A stretch of DNA of 10,055 bases, from assembly GCA_002393865.1 (NCBI GenBank), contig DGUD01000042.1, forward strand, positions 1 through 10,055, written 5' to 3'. This DNA comes from Treponema sp. UBA4319. GTDB taxonomy: Bacteria > Spirochaetota > Spirochaetia > Treponematales > Treponemataceae. The position numbers and the translations under genes are program-made. This document shows positions 1 through 6,186 of the stretch, one piece after another (position 1 is the first letter of the stretch; each line of letters starts with the position of its first letter). The notes under the pieces are model-generated. The model had not been told where the DNA came from. It searched no databases and saw only the letters and a program-made list of their open reading frames with translations.

Positions 1-91
1 TTTTCATGCTGAATCCCTGGCCGGAATCGGATACCACTCCCGCCGGAATCGGAACACAAAACAGCTTTCCGTGGGCAGCAGCGGCCAAGCC
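1..91. other. Upstream intergenic stretch, possible edge of a divergent gene
   Basis: No convincing coding frame covers this stretch on the + strand. On the minus strand an ATG at 7-5 followed by AAA could begin a divergent gene leaving the window, with a weak Shine-Dalgarno-like AGGGA at 18-14. Only seven bases would lie inside the window, so this is a guess. The stretch otherwise holds a 12-bp direct repeat (20-53) just upstream of the promoter of the next gene. Confidence 0.25.
20..53. repeat. 12-bp direct repeat GCCGGAATCGGA, two copies
   Basis: Perfect copies lie at 20-31 and 42-53, separated by 10 bp, so the start-to-start distance is 22 bp, about two helical turns. The second copy ends 38 bp before the -35 box of the promoter at 92. 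The position fits a tandem binding site for a regulator acting on this promoter or on a divergent one. That role is inference; only the repeat is seen. Confidence 0.5.
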
Positions 92-120
92 TTGCGCTTT
101 TATGCCTTTTCAGCTATACT
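92..120 (+). promoter_or_regulatory. Sigma70-type promoter, predicted leaderless start
   Basis: TTGCGC (92-97), a 17-bp spacer and TATACT (115-120). The base seven downstream of the -10 box, the usual start site, is 127, which is the A of the ATG of the next gene. No Shine-Dalgarno sequence precedes that ATG. The same geometry recurs before the genes at 2019 and 6138. Confidence 0.7.
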
Positions 121-126
121 TGTCCC

Positions 127-831
127 ATGCCGATTTTTGCCTTGCTGCCGTATGTATTGCAGCTTCTGCTCATCATTCATATCATAAGGAACGGGAAGCC
201 CTTCGTGTGGCTGTGGCTGCTCGTGTTCATCCCCTATATCGGGGGCTTGGCATACATCATCGTGGAGATAGTGCCGGAGCTTTCGCGGAACCATGCTATC
301 GGAGACGCCATCTCGCAGGCGCTGCACCCGGAGGGAAGCATCAGAGAGCTGGAGGAGCAGGTAAAGTATCAGGACACAGTGACGAACAGGACGCTCCTTG
401 CCGACGCATATTGCGACAGCGCCCGCTACGACGAAGCCATCGCGCTGTACGACTCCTGCCTGAGCGGTCCCTACAGCGACGACAGAGCCATCCAGTTCAA
501 AAAAATCCGTGCGACGGCAGCTGCGGGCAGGAAGGACGAGGCAAAGGCCGCGATGGCGCGTTTCAAAGAAGAGGGCAAGCTCGATTCCGGCGAGGAAGTG
601 CTGCTTGACCTTGAGCTCAACGACGACTATGACAAGATGAAGGACATATTCTTCAGGACAAGCAACTTTGAGGTCGGCTACCGCTGCGCCGAGCATTTCC
701 ACAAGGAAGGAAAGGACGCCGAGGCGGAGGCTATCCTTACGGAGATGAGCGACTGTATGCGCCGCTACCGCTACCTGCGGAGAACGGACAGCAAGCAATG
801 GTACGCGAAGACAAAGCGTCTGCTCGGCTGA
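127..831 (+). CDS. Membrane-anchored protein with PLDc_N-like N-terminus and TPR-like helical repeats
   Basis: 234 residues. The first 50 or so form two hydrophobic helices (about 3-20 and 26-47). The pattern of a lysine and tryptophans followed by FIPYIGGLAYII resembles the PLDc_N domain found at the N-terminus of cardiolipin synthases, but no HKD phospholipase domain follows. Instead residues 70-209 are charged, amphipathic helices with TPR-like spacing: the A-x-x-Y-x-x-A-R-Y-D-E-A-I-A-L-Y pattern (about 92-108) is a good TPR helix pair, and 181-209 looks like a second. I infer an inner-membrane protein whose cytoplasmic face binds partners. The ATG at 127 is chosen because the promoter -10 box ends six bases upstream; there is no Shine-Dalgarno sequence. 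The last 34 bases overlap the next gene as annotated, suggesting co-expression with the pyruvyl transferase. Function unknown. Confidence 0.8.
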   Translation: MPIFALLPYVLQLLLIIHIIRNGKPFVWLWLLVFIPYIGGLAYIIVEIVPELSRNHAIGDAISQALHPEGSIRELEEQVKYQDTVTNRTLLADAYCDSARYDEAIALYDSCLSGPYSDDRAIQFKKIRATAAAGRKDEAKAAMARFKEEGKLDSGEEVLLDLELNDDYDKMKDIFFRTSNFEVGYRCAEHFHKEGKDAEAEAILTEMSDCMRRYRYLRRTDSKQWYAKTKRLLG

Positions 832-1922
832 AGCACAAGGTGGCGACGATAGCACTCTGCGGGCTTGCGGGCAGCAGCAATTGCGGCGACCAGCTCATCG
901 CGCAGGCGCTCTCGCAGGTACTGGGGCAGTCCGCTCGCATCATTCCGTACGACATACTCGCAAACAGGAAGAAACGCGGCGCCTGGTACCGGCTGCGCCG
1001 CACGGCAGCCGCTCTGATTATGCCGCAGCTGCCGCCGCCGCTCCGGACATGCCTTGTGACAGCCTACGCAAAATGCGTGTTCCTGCTTTTGCGGCGGAGC
1101 TACTACGATTTGCTCGTGCGCAGCGCGGATGCAGTGCTCATCGGCGGCGGCCAGCTCCTCCGCGACAACGACGGCTACATGGCGGGCGCGATGGACGCCC
1201 TGCACCGCGCGATGTGCAGGCACGGCCGGAACTACGCAATCATCGGCTGCGGGGCATCCCCCGGCTGGGGCGCCTATGCGCAAAAAGTATTCCGGCGGCT
1301 GCTCGACCATCCGCAGAACCGTGCGACAGTACTCCGCGACGAGGCTTCCGCCAGGGTGCTGCGGGACTATGGCATCCGCTGCCCGTGCACCGTGGCGCCT
1401 GACATGGCATTCAGCGGAGGCTGGAGCAAGGCTCCGGCAGCGGGCGCAGTGCCTGCCGTCTGCACGGCATCCCCGTACACACTCGCCTATTACGGTCGCA
1501 CGGGCATCCGCGGCAGCCCCCGGCAGAACCGGAAGCGCATGCTGGACGAAATCCGCCGCTATGCCGCCGCACAAAAAGAAGCCGGCCTCCTGCTCTTCTG
1601 CAACGGCAACCCGGAGGACTTTCTCTTTGCCCGCTGGCTGCAAAAAAAACTCCGCAGCATGCTCCCGCAAAAAACTATCTGCCTTGCGGCAATCCCGCAT
1701 TCTCCGGAGGACATGGCACGCATACTTTCCCAGTGCTCCTGTATACGCTCCTACCGTATGCACACCGCCATTCTTGCCTCGCTCATGCGCATCCCGTGCA
1801 CACTTGTTCCGTGGGACGCAAAGGCCGATTCCCTGATGCTTGACGAATCCCATGTGCAGGAGCAGATTGACCGTGCCCGCACTGCCGCAGCCAGCGTGGC
1901 ACGGATAGTGCTGCAGTCCTGA
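798..1922 (+). CDS. csaB: Polysaccharide pyruvyl transferase, CsaB family
   Basis: 374 residues from the ATG at 798, all consistent with the PS_pyruv_trans family (PF04230). Members move pyruvate from phosphoenolpyruvate onto a sugar of an envelope polysaccharide as a ketal. Visible family marks are the N-terminal GLAGSSNCGDQLIA segment (about 22-35), A-V-L-I-G-G-G-Q (112-119), the stretch with I-I-G-C-G-A-S-P (148-155), the V-L-R-D-E-A-S segment followed by D-Y-G-I (178-193), and the C-terminal S-Y-R-M-H-T-A-I (318-325) followed by G/R-I-P and W-D-x-K. The start is uncertain: the ATG at 798 overlaps the previous gene by 34 bp with only a distant GGAGA (779-783), while an in-frame GTG at 840 (residue 15) lies eight bases after the upstream stop and just before the conserved region. 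Either start suggests translational coupling. CsaB modification commonly creates the anchor for SLH-domain proteins, but none is encoded here, so the acceptor polymer is unknown. Confidence 0.85.
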   Translation: MVREDKASARLKHKVATIALCGLAGSSNCGDQLIAQALSQVLGQSARIIPYDILANRKKRGAWYRLRRTAAALIMPQLPPPLRTCLVTAYAKCVFLLLRRSYYDLLVRSADAVLIGGGQLLRDNDGYMAGAMDALHRAMCRHGRNYAIIGCGASPGWGAYAQKVFRRLLDHPQNRATVLRDEASARVLRDYGIRCPCTVAPDMAFSGGWSKAPAAGAVPAVCTASPYTLAYYGRTGIRGSPRQNRKRMLDEIRRYAAAQKEAGLLLFCNGNPEDFLFARWLQKKLRSMLPQKTICLAAIPHSPEDMARILSQCSCIRSYRMHTAILASLMRIPCTLVPWDAKADSLMLDESHVQEQIDRARTAAASVARIVLQS

Positions 1923-1983
1923 TGAAGGCACAAGAGATGAGCCGCTTTCAAAAGCAAGGGACATTTAAAACTGGCTCAGATTC
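1923..1983. other. Spacer between csaB and the MoxR operon with GGCTCA-type repeats
   Basis: No clear intrinsic terminator follows csaB: the inverted pair TGAGCC (1938-1943) and GGCTCA (1973-1978) is 29 bp apart and has no T-run after it. A small GCTTTCAAAAGC dyad (1944-1955) lies between the arms. A near-perfect direct repeat of 12 bp, GGCTCAGATTCT (1973-1984) and GGCTCAGTTTCT (2022-2033), flanks the MoxR promoter. These may be regulator sites; this is inference. Confidence 0.35.
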
Positions 1984-2012
1984 TTGCCCCGCACATACAG
2001 ATGTGCTATACT
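1984..2012 (+). promoter_or_regulatory. Promoter of the MoxR-DUF58-transglutaminase operon, predicted leaderless
   Basis: TTGCCC (1984-1989), a 17-bp spacer and TATACT (2007-2012). The bases TGC directly before the -10 box make an extended -10 element. Seven bases after the -10 box is 2019, the A of the MoxR ATG, so the predicted mRNA has no 5' leader. No Shine-Dalgarno sequence is present. Confidence 0.72.
1991..2006. promoter_or_regulatory. Candidate operator: palindrome filling the promoter spacer
   Basis: GCACAT-ACAG-ATGTGC is a perfect 6-bp inverted repeat with a 4-bp centre. It occupies 16 of the 17 spacer bases between the -35 and -10 boxes of the MoxR promoter. A dimeric regulator bound here would block RNA polymerase or, in the MerR manner, distort the spacer, although MerR-type promoters normally have 19-20 bp spacers and this one is already optimal. 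Repression is therefore the simpler reading. No regulator gene is visible nearby. Confidence 0.45.
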
Positions 2013-2018
2013 TTATGA

Positions 2019-2957
2019 ATGGGCTCAGTTTCTATCGCAACAAATTTCGCTCAAGATATGGAGCATAGCATACGCACCGTATTCTGCGGGGCACAGGAAG
2101 CCGTTCACTTTGCAGTGCTCGGCCTTGCCGCGTCCATGCATGTCCTCATCGAAGACGTACCGGGAGTCGGTAAGACAACACTTGCCCGCGCGCTGGCGCA
2201 GGCGGCAGGGCTTTCATTTTCCCGGATTCAGTTTACGCCAGACCTGCTCCCCGGAGACGTGCTGGGCATGCATGTCTGGGTTCCGTCAAAAAACGAATTC
2301 GTCTTTAAGGAAGGCTCCGTGTCCGCGCAATGCATCCTTGCCGACGAGCTGAACAGAACCTCTCCGCGCACGCAGTCTGCATTTCTGGAGGCGATGCAGG
2401 AACAGCAGATTACCGTTGACGGCGTGACGCGGAAGCTGCCGGAGCCCTTTTTTCTGATTGCGACCCAGAACCCGCAGACGTTCGCCGGCACCTTCCCCCT
2501 GCCGGAGGCCGAGCTCGACCGCTTCGGACTGTCTTTTTCCATCGGCTATCCGGGGAAGCAGGACGAGCTCTCAATCCTGAACACGGACAGCGCAAAAAGC
2601 GTGGAGCCGGTCGCGGATGCAGGCAGCGTCAGGGCAGTGCAGCAGGCGGTCAACAACGTGCACGTGTCTCCGGCGGTACAGCAGTTCATCATAGCCATCA
2701 CTTCCGCGACGCGCACGGACAAACTGGTGAGCCTTGGTGCAAGTCCGCGCGCATCCCGGCACCTGCAGCAGGCAGCAAAGGCACAGGCTGCCTTCGGCGG
2801 CCGGGATTACGTAATGCCGGAAGACGTGCTTGCGGTATGCAACGCCGTTCTCCGCCACCGCATCATCATATCGTCAGCCGCCCGGCTTGACGGCATGGAC
2901 ACTGCGGACGTTGTCGGGGCAATCTGCAGGAACACCGATATTCCCGCCGGAGTATGA
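2019..2957 (+). CDS. MoxR-family AAA+ ATPase
   Basis: 312 residues, the usual length for MoxR proteins, which act as ATP-driven chaperones that mature or assemble partner proteins, often envelope or VWA-domain proteins. The fold is complete: Walker A E-D-V-P-G-V-G-K-T-T (45-54, Lys52), Walker B I-L-A-D-E with the following L-N-R-T-S-P (106-116), the T-Q-S-A-F-L-E-A-M-Q-E helix (118-128), sensor 1 with I-A-T-Q-N-P (147-152), the family mark F-P-L-P-E-A-E-L-D-R-F (159-169, with the arginine-finger region at Arg168), and a sensor 2 region S-P-R-A-S-R (242-247). The start is the ATG at 2019, immediately downstream of the promoter. The stop codon at 2955-2957 is separated by one base from the DUF58 start, so translation is probably coupled. 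First gene of the trio; cytoplasmic. Confidence 0.93.
   Translation: MGSVSIATNFAQDMEHSIRTVFCGAQEAVHFAVLGLAASMHVLIEDVPGVGKTTLARALAQAAGLSFSRIQFTPDLLPGDVLGMHVWVPSKNEFVFKEGSVSAQCILADELNRTSPRTQSAFLEAMQEQQITVDGVTRKLPEPFFLIATQNPQTFAGTFPLPEAELDRFGLSFSIGYPGKQDELSILNTDSAKSVEPVADAGSVRAVQQAVNNVHVSPAVQQFIIAITSATRTDKLVSLGASPRASRHLQQAAKAQAAFGGRDYVMPEDVLAVCNAVLRHRIIISSAARLDGMDTADVVGAICRNTDIPAGV
2949..2952 (+). promoter_or_regulatory. Ribosome binding site deciding the DUF58 start
   Basis: GGAG six bases before the ATG at 2959, inside the last codons of the MoxR gene. It supports 2959 over the in-frame upstream ATG at 2830, which lies deep inside the MoxR gene and would add 43 residues unlike the family. Confidence 0.6.
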
Positions 2958-2958
2958 T

Positions 2959-4161
2959 ATGCGCCTCCACATACAATGGCTCCAGCTCTTTCTCTTTATC
3001 GCGCTGAGCCTTATGCTGTCGGCATTCGGGGGGCTTGCGGGATTCTTCTCGCTGTTCATCTCCGTCCTGCTGCCGCTCTATGCGCTTTTCGCACTGCTGT
3101 ATCTGCTCGTCAGCTGGGAAAAGTATGCATGGTACCAGACCTTCTCCACAAACCACCCGCACAAAGGCGAATCCATCCGCTTTGAGATTCACCTGGCGAA
3201 CGACGGCTGCTTTCCGCTTTCCGGAGGAACCTGCCGCTTCGTCATACCGGGGAAAGAGCAGCAGCTGCCGCTCCCTGTCGGCTTTCTTCCGGGAATGCCC
3301 GCGCACAGCACCTACACGGAAGACATCGCCTGTCCCTACCGGGGCACCTATACGGCCGGCATACGCGCCATCATCCTGCGCACGCCGCTCGGCATCATTC
3401 AGGTAGAAATCATCACGCAGCCGCAGATATTCTATGTGTTCCCGGAGCTCTACACTCCCGGCTCCTCGCTCGAAGCCTACATGACGACCATAGGCTCCAT
3501 GCTCCCCGGAGAAAGAATCGGTATGGGGGACACATCGGTCTTTGAGTATGCGACGCCGCTCCGGGAGCAGATGCCTTCACGCGGAATTCTCTGGAAGCGA
3601 TGGGCGGCAACGGGCATTCCTTCCTGCGCGGTGTACGGGGAGACCCGCTCGCGGGGAATCGCAATCGTCATAGATTTGTACCCCTGCTGCCCGGAGCCGG
3701 AAGCGCAGGAAAAACTTGCCGCCGAGGACATACTGATGAGCGCGGCATTCTCCGTTATGCGCTACCTTGCGTCGCACAGGATTAGCGTGAGACTCTTTTG
3801 CGGGAGCGAGCAGGAAGGGACACTCATCGACAGCGAGGAAGCGTTCAGGAAACTCTACGATCGCTCCGCGAACATCATTTTTTCCGACACATCATTTCCG
3901 GCGGCAGCCTTTGCGGAAGAGAACACAGCCATGCTGTTTTCCGCCCGGCCGATTGAAGCCCTGTACGGGGAATACAAAAAAAAGCTGGGCGCGGGAACGG
4001 AACCGCACCTCTTTCTCTGCCCGCCGCAATCCCTGTTTAAGCGGGAGTCGGCACGGAGCCGCATCCTGCAGGAAGAGCGCCTGAAGGCAGGAAGCAAAAG
4101 CTTTTTCTACATCGCCGACGCAAGAAAGGGCGGCAAGGAGGTGACCGATGCGTTCCGCTGA
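2959..4161 (+). CDS. DUF58 domain-containing membrane protein
   Basis: 400 residues from the ATG at 2959. Two adjacent hydrophobic helices (about 5-25 and 28-51) anchor the protein. A beta-rich stretch follows (about 65-160), then the DUF58 core near 190-230, seen here as P-L-R-E-Q-M-P-S-R-G-I-L-W-K-R-W-A-A-T-G, followed by a strand ending in I-A-I-V-I-D-L that begins a VWA-like fold. The L-R, the I-x-W-K and the A-x-T-G positions match the family, but the usual Tyr and Gly-Asp between them are absent. DUF58 proteins are encoded next to MoxR and transglutaminase genes in many phyla and are thought to be MoxR partners; biochemical function is not established. The gene overlaps the next by 14 bp, so the three proteins should be made together. 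Confidence 0.85.
   Translation: MRLHIQWLQLFLFIALSLMLSAFGGLAGFFSLFISVLLPLYALFALLYLLVSWEKYAWYQTFSTNHPHKGESIRFEIHLANDGCFPLSGGTCRFVIPGKEQQLPLPVGFLPGMPAHSTYTEDIACPYRGTYTAGIRAIILRTPLGIIQVEIITQPQIFYVFPELYTPGSSLEAYMTTIGSMLPGERIGMGDTSVFEYATPLREQMPSRGILWKRWAATGIPSCAVYGETRSRGIAIVIDLYPCCPEPEAQEKLAAEDILMSAAFSVMRYLASHRISVRLFCGSEQEGTLIDSEEAFRKLYDRSANIIFSDTSFPAAAFAEENTAMLFSARPIEALYGEYKKKLGAGTEPHLFLCPPQSLFKRESARSRILQEERLKAGSKSFFYIADARKGGKEVTDAFR
4135..4144 (+). promoter_or_regulatory. Strong Shine-Dalgarno AAGGAGGTGA for the transglutaminase gene
   Basis: A ten-base match to the anti-Shine-Dalgarno sequence, six bases from AGGAGG to the ATG at 4148. It lies inside the end of the DUF58 gene and fixes the start. 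It shows this organism uses normal Shine-Dalgarno initiation for operon-internal genes, unlike the first genes of the units here. Confidence 0.8.
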
Positions 4162-6085
4162 GACAGGCGAAGCCCTGGTTCTGGCAGCGGGCTATACGGG
4201 CATCATCACGGCCGCACTCTTCCTGCTGAACGCCGATGGCGCGCCACTTGTGCTGCTGGCATGGGCAGCCGCGCTTTCGCTGCTGTGCTTTTTCTCCTGC
4301 AGGAAAACCTTGTGCTCACGGCGGCTCCTGAAGACGGTGCGGCTGCTGTTCCGCATTGCCCTCGCCGCCGGCACTGCGGCAGTGCTCTTCCAGATGAGCG
4401 CGGCAAACCGGAGCTTTGCCGAGGCGTGGCTCGAATCGGCCAGGAACAGGCAGCCATCCGGCTTCTTCTCGTTCTTTGTCTGCGAGCTCTACGCGCTCAT
4501 ACTGTTCCTGCCGCTTTTTTTTGCCTGCGAAAAACAGTATGGAAAAGCCGCCGCATTTTTCCTTGCGGAGCATCTGTTCGCCGCAGGGATGCTGACGTCG
4601 CGGCAAGAGCTGCTCTGCCTTTCGCTGCTGCCCTTTGCCGTCATTCTTGTGCGTAGAAAAAAGTGGCAGACGCTTTTGCTCCCGGCGCTGTGCGCGTCGC
4701 TCTGCGCGCTCATATTCTCGCTGTCAGGAAAGCGGTCAGGGACAAACCTTGCAGACTATATCCCGCTCGACACGGGACGCCTTATGGCTGCGCTCATGCC
4801 CGACTTTCCGCTCATGGCGTACATCCCCGGCTACGGAAGCACGCTCCACGCGGAAAAGCCTGCCTATTCGGTCAACCCGTCAGGACGGGAGATTTTTTTG
4901 GTGCAGGGCAGGCCGTTCAGCACCTACTACCTTGCGACAACGCGGTATGCCTCATGGAACGGCGCGAACTGGAGCTTCTACACCAGCATCAATGGCAGCC
5001 GTCAGGTGGGAACCGTATTCGGGGCAGACAGTGCCCGCGTTCCGGCAGAGATGCGCACGGCATCCATCAGGCTCACGCTGCAGGACGATTTCCATGCGGT
5101 GGTTCCGCTCACGCCGCGGACAGCATTTGTCAGCCTGCCAGCGGCATACGCGCAGGCGGACATCTCCATGACGGACTCGCAGGTGCTGTCCGTGCATCCG
5201 GCACTGACCAAAGGCACCACCATCACACTCTATGAGGGGGAAGCAGCAGACACCGTGCCGGAGTTCAACGCGGCAGGCATCTCTGTCATCTCCCCCCGCA
5301 TCCTGGAACTTGCGGAGGAGCTCGGAGCGCCCCACCCGAACAGTGCGGAAAGTGCCGACGACAGGGCGCGGCAGGCATACATCGGACGCGTGCTCGACTA
5401 CCTGCACGAGGGTTTCGTCTACTCGCTGGAAAGCCCCCGGCCGCCCAAAGAGGCCGACCCGTACGAATACTTTCTGCTCAGCTCCAAAACAGGATTCTGC
5501 ACATGGTATGCAGGCTCCTTTACGCTGCTCATGCATGCAGCGGGAATTCCCTGCCGCATGGCAGAAGGTTACCGCGTGGTAAGCGATGCCAGCGGGCGGG
5601 GAAGCATCAGGGGAATACATGTGCATGCATGGCCGGAAGTCTACATAGACGGCGCATGGCGGGTCTTTGAGGCAACCGCCGTATTCAGCACGGCACATCC
5701 GTTCTCGTACCTCAGGCAGGGCGACCGGAAGACAAGCGCCGCCCTAGCAGCCATGCCGGAATTCTCCTCGCAGAGCGCACTTCCTCCCGCCACGAGCACA
5801 AAGCGGTCCGGAAACACCGTGCTCTGCATAGCCGCAGCAGCGCTCCTTCTCGCAGTAGACGCATACGTGATGCAAAGCAGGCTGCTGTCCGGCAACCTGC
5901 TCAGACAAGCGCGGCACATCGTAAAAGTCTATGCAAAAAAAGGCATCGCTCCCCCCGCAAAGACCGGCTGGCTCGCATGGAAAGAAGCGGTCAGGAACTG
6001 CGGGGAGACGCAGAAAGAACAGCAGCTCCAGAAGGAGGCGCTGCGCATCGCCGACGAGATGATACGCGCGCTCTACGCCACGTAG
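4148..6085 (+). CDS. TgpA-type membrane transglutaminase-like protein
   Basis: 645 residues. About seven hydrophobic segments fill residues 9-192 (roughly 9-28, 32-50, 65-82, 107-126, 132-150, 154-168, 173-192), like the TgpA_N (DUF3488) region. A large, probably extracytoplasmic domain follows (about 193-555) and contains the transglutaminase-like core: Cys451 in T-G-F-C-T-W-Y-A-G-S-F, followed by A-A-G-I-P-C-R and E-G-Y; His493 in H-V-H-A-W-P-E-V; and the acidic position Glu508 in V-F-E-A-T. Glu in place of Asp is, from memory, also seen in other proteins of this family (F-E-P-T). One more membrane helix (557-574) leads to a short cytoplasmic tail (575-645) with weak DUF4129-like character. 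The cysteine triad suggests a peptidase or acyl-transfer role in the envelope; the substrate is unknown. Last gene of the MoxR trio. Confidence 0.88.
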   Translation: MRSAETGEALVLAAGYTGIITAALFLLNADGAPLVLLAWAAALSLLCFFSCRKTLCSRRLLKTVRLLFRIALAAGTAAVLFQMSAANRSFAEAWLESARNRQPSGFFSFFVCELYALILFLPLFFACEKQYGKAAAFFLAEHLFAAGMLTSRQELLCLSLLPFAVILVRRKKWQTLLLPALCASLCALIFSLSGKRSGTNLADYIPLDTGRLMAALMPDFPLMAYIPGYGSTLHAEKPAYSVNPSGREIFLVQGRPFSTYYLATTRYASWNGANWSFYTSINGSRQVGTVFGADSARVPAEMRTASIRLTLQDDFHAVVPLTPRTAFVSLPAAYAQADISMTDSQVLSVHPALTKGTTITLYEGEAADTVPEFNAAGISVISPRILELAEELGAPHPNSAESADDRARQAYIGRVLDYLHEGFVYSLESPRPPKEADPYEYFLLSSKTGFCTWYAGSFTLLMHAAGIPCRMAEGYRVVSDASGRGSIRGIHVHAWPEVYIDGAWRVFEATAVFSTAHPFSYLRQGDRKTSAALAAMPEFSSQSALPPATSTKRSGNTVLCIAAAALLLAVDAYVMQSRLLSGNLLRQARHIVKVYAKKGIAPPAKTGWLAWKEAVRNCGETQKEQQLQKEALRIADEMIRALYAT

Positions 6086-6093
6086 GGAGGAAC

Positions 6094-6186
6094 ATGCACT
6101 TGCCCTGCGGCGGCATCCGCTTTATAATAAAGCTGCCATGTTCATACCGCCTTCATACACAAAAGAACAAGCACTGCACGACATAG
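6094..6186 (+). CDS. Possible 30-codon ORF crossing the sulP promoter and start
   Basis: Read-through transcripts from the trio would carry GGGAGG (6085-6090), overlapping the TAG stop of the transglutaminase gene, then ATG at 6094 after three bases. The frame runs 30 codons to TAG at 6184-6186 and passes over the sulP ATG in another frame. The peptide is basic and cysteine-containing, with no recognised domain. It may be a chance ORF, or its translation may interfere with sulP initiation on long transcripts. Nothing proves expression, and the spacing between the Shine-Dalgarno sequence and the ATG is short. Confidence 0.18.
   Translation: MHLPCGGIRFIIKLPCSYRLHTQKNKHCTT
6100..6128 (+). promoter_or_regulatory. 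Promoter of sulP, predicted leaderless or near-leaderless
   Basis: TTGCCC (6100-6105), a 17-bp spacer and a perfect TATAAT (6123-6128). The ATG at 6138 follows nine bases later, so the predicted start site at 6135-6138 leaves a leader of zero to three bases. No Shine-Dalgarno sequence precedes the ATG. The spacer contains a weak GCGG...CCGC dyad (6107-6110, 6117-6120). The promoter begins 15 bp after the transglutaminase stop with no terminator between, so sulP may also be reached by read-through. Confidence 0.75.

Noticed and set aside
100..855. 251-codon minus-strand frame opposite the PLDc_N/TPR gene
   Set aside because: The + strand has a promoter at the correct place, membrane helices and TPR-like pattern; the minus frame has no supporting signal.
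771..1964. 397-codon open frame on the minus strand opposite csaB
   Set aside because: The + strand frame carries clear pyruvyl transferase motifs; long antisense frames are expected in GC-rich genes. The minus product is rich in Ala, Arg, Cys and His with no family resemblance.
1938..1978. TGAGCC/GGCTCA as a csaB terminator
   Set aside because: The loop would be 29 bases and no T-run follows; treated as repeat elements instead.
2830..2958. Earlier in-frame ATG for the DUF58 gene
   Set aside because: It would place 43 extra residues inside the MoxR gene; the GGAG-supported ATG at 2959 begins right at the membrane helix typical of the family.
5669..5671. Glu508 replacing the catalytic Asp in the transglutaminase-like protein
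   Set aside because: F-E-P-T and F-E-A-T type motifs occur, from memory, in many TgpA-like proteins, so this is probably a family variant and not a dead enzyme.
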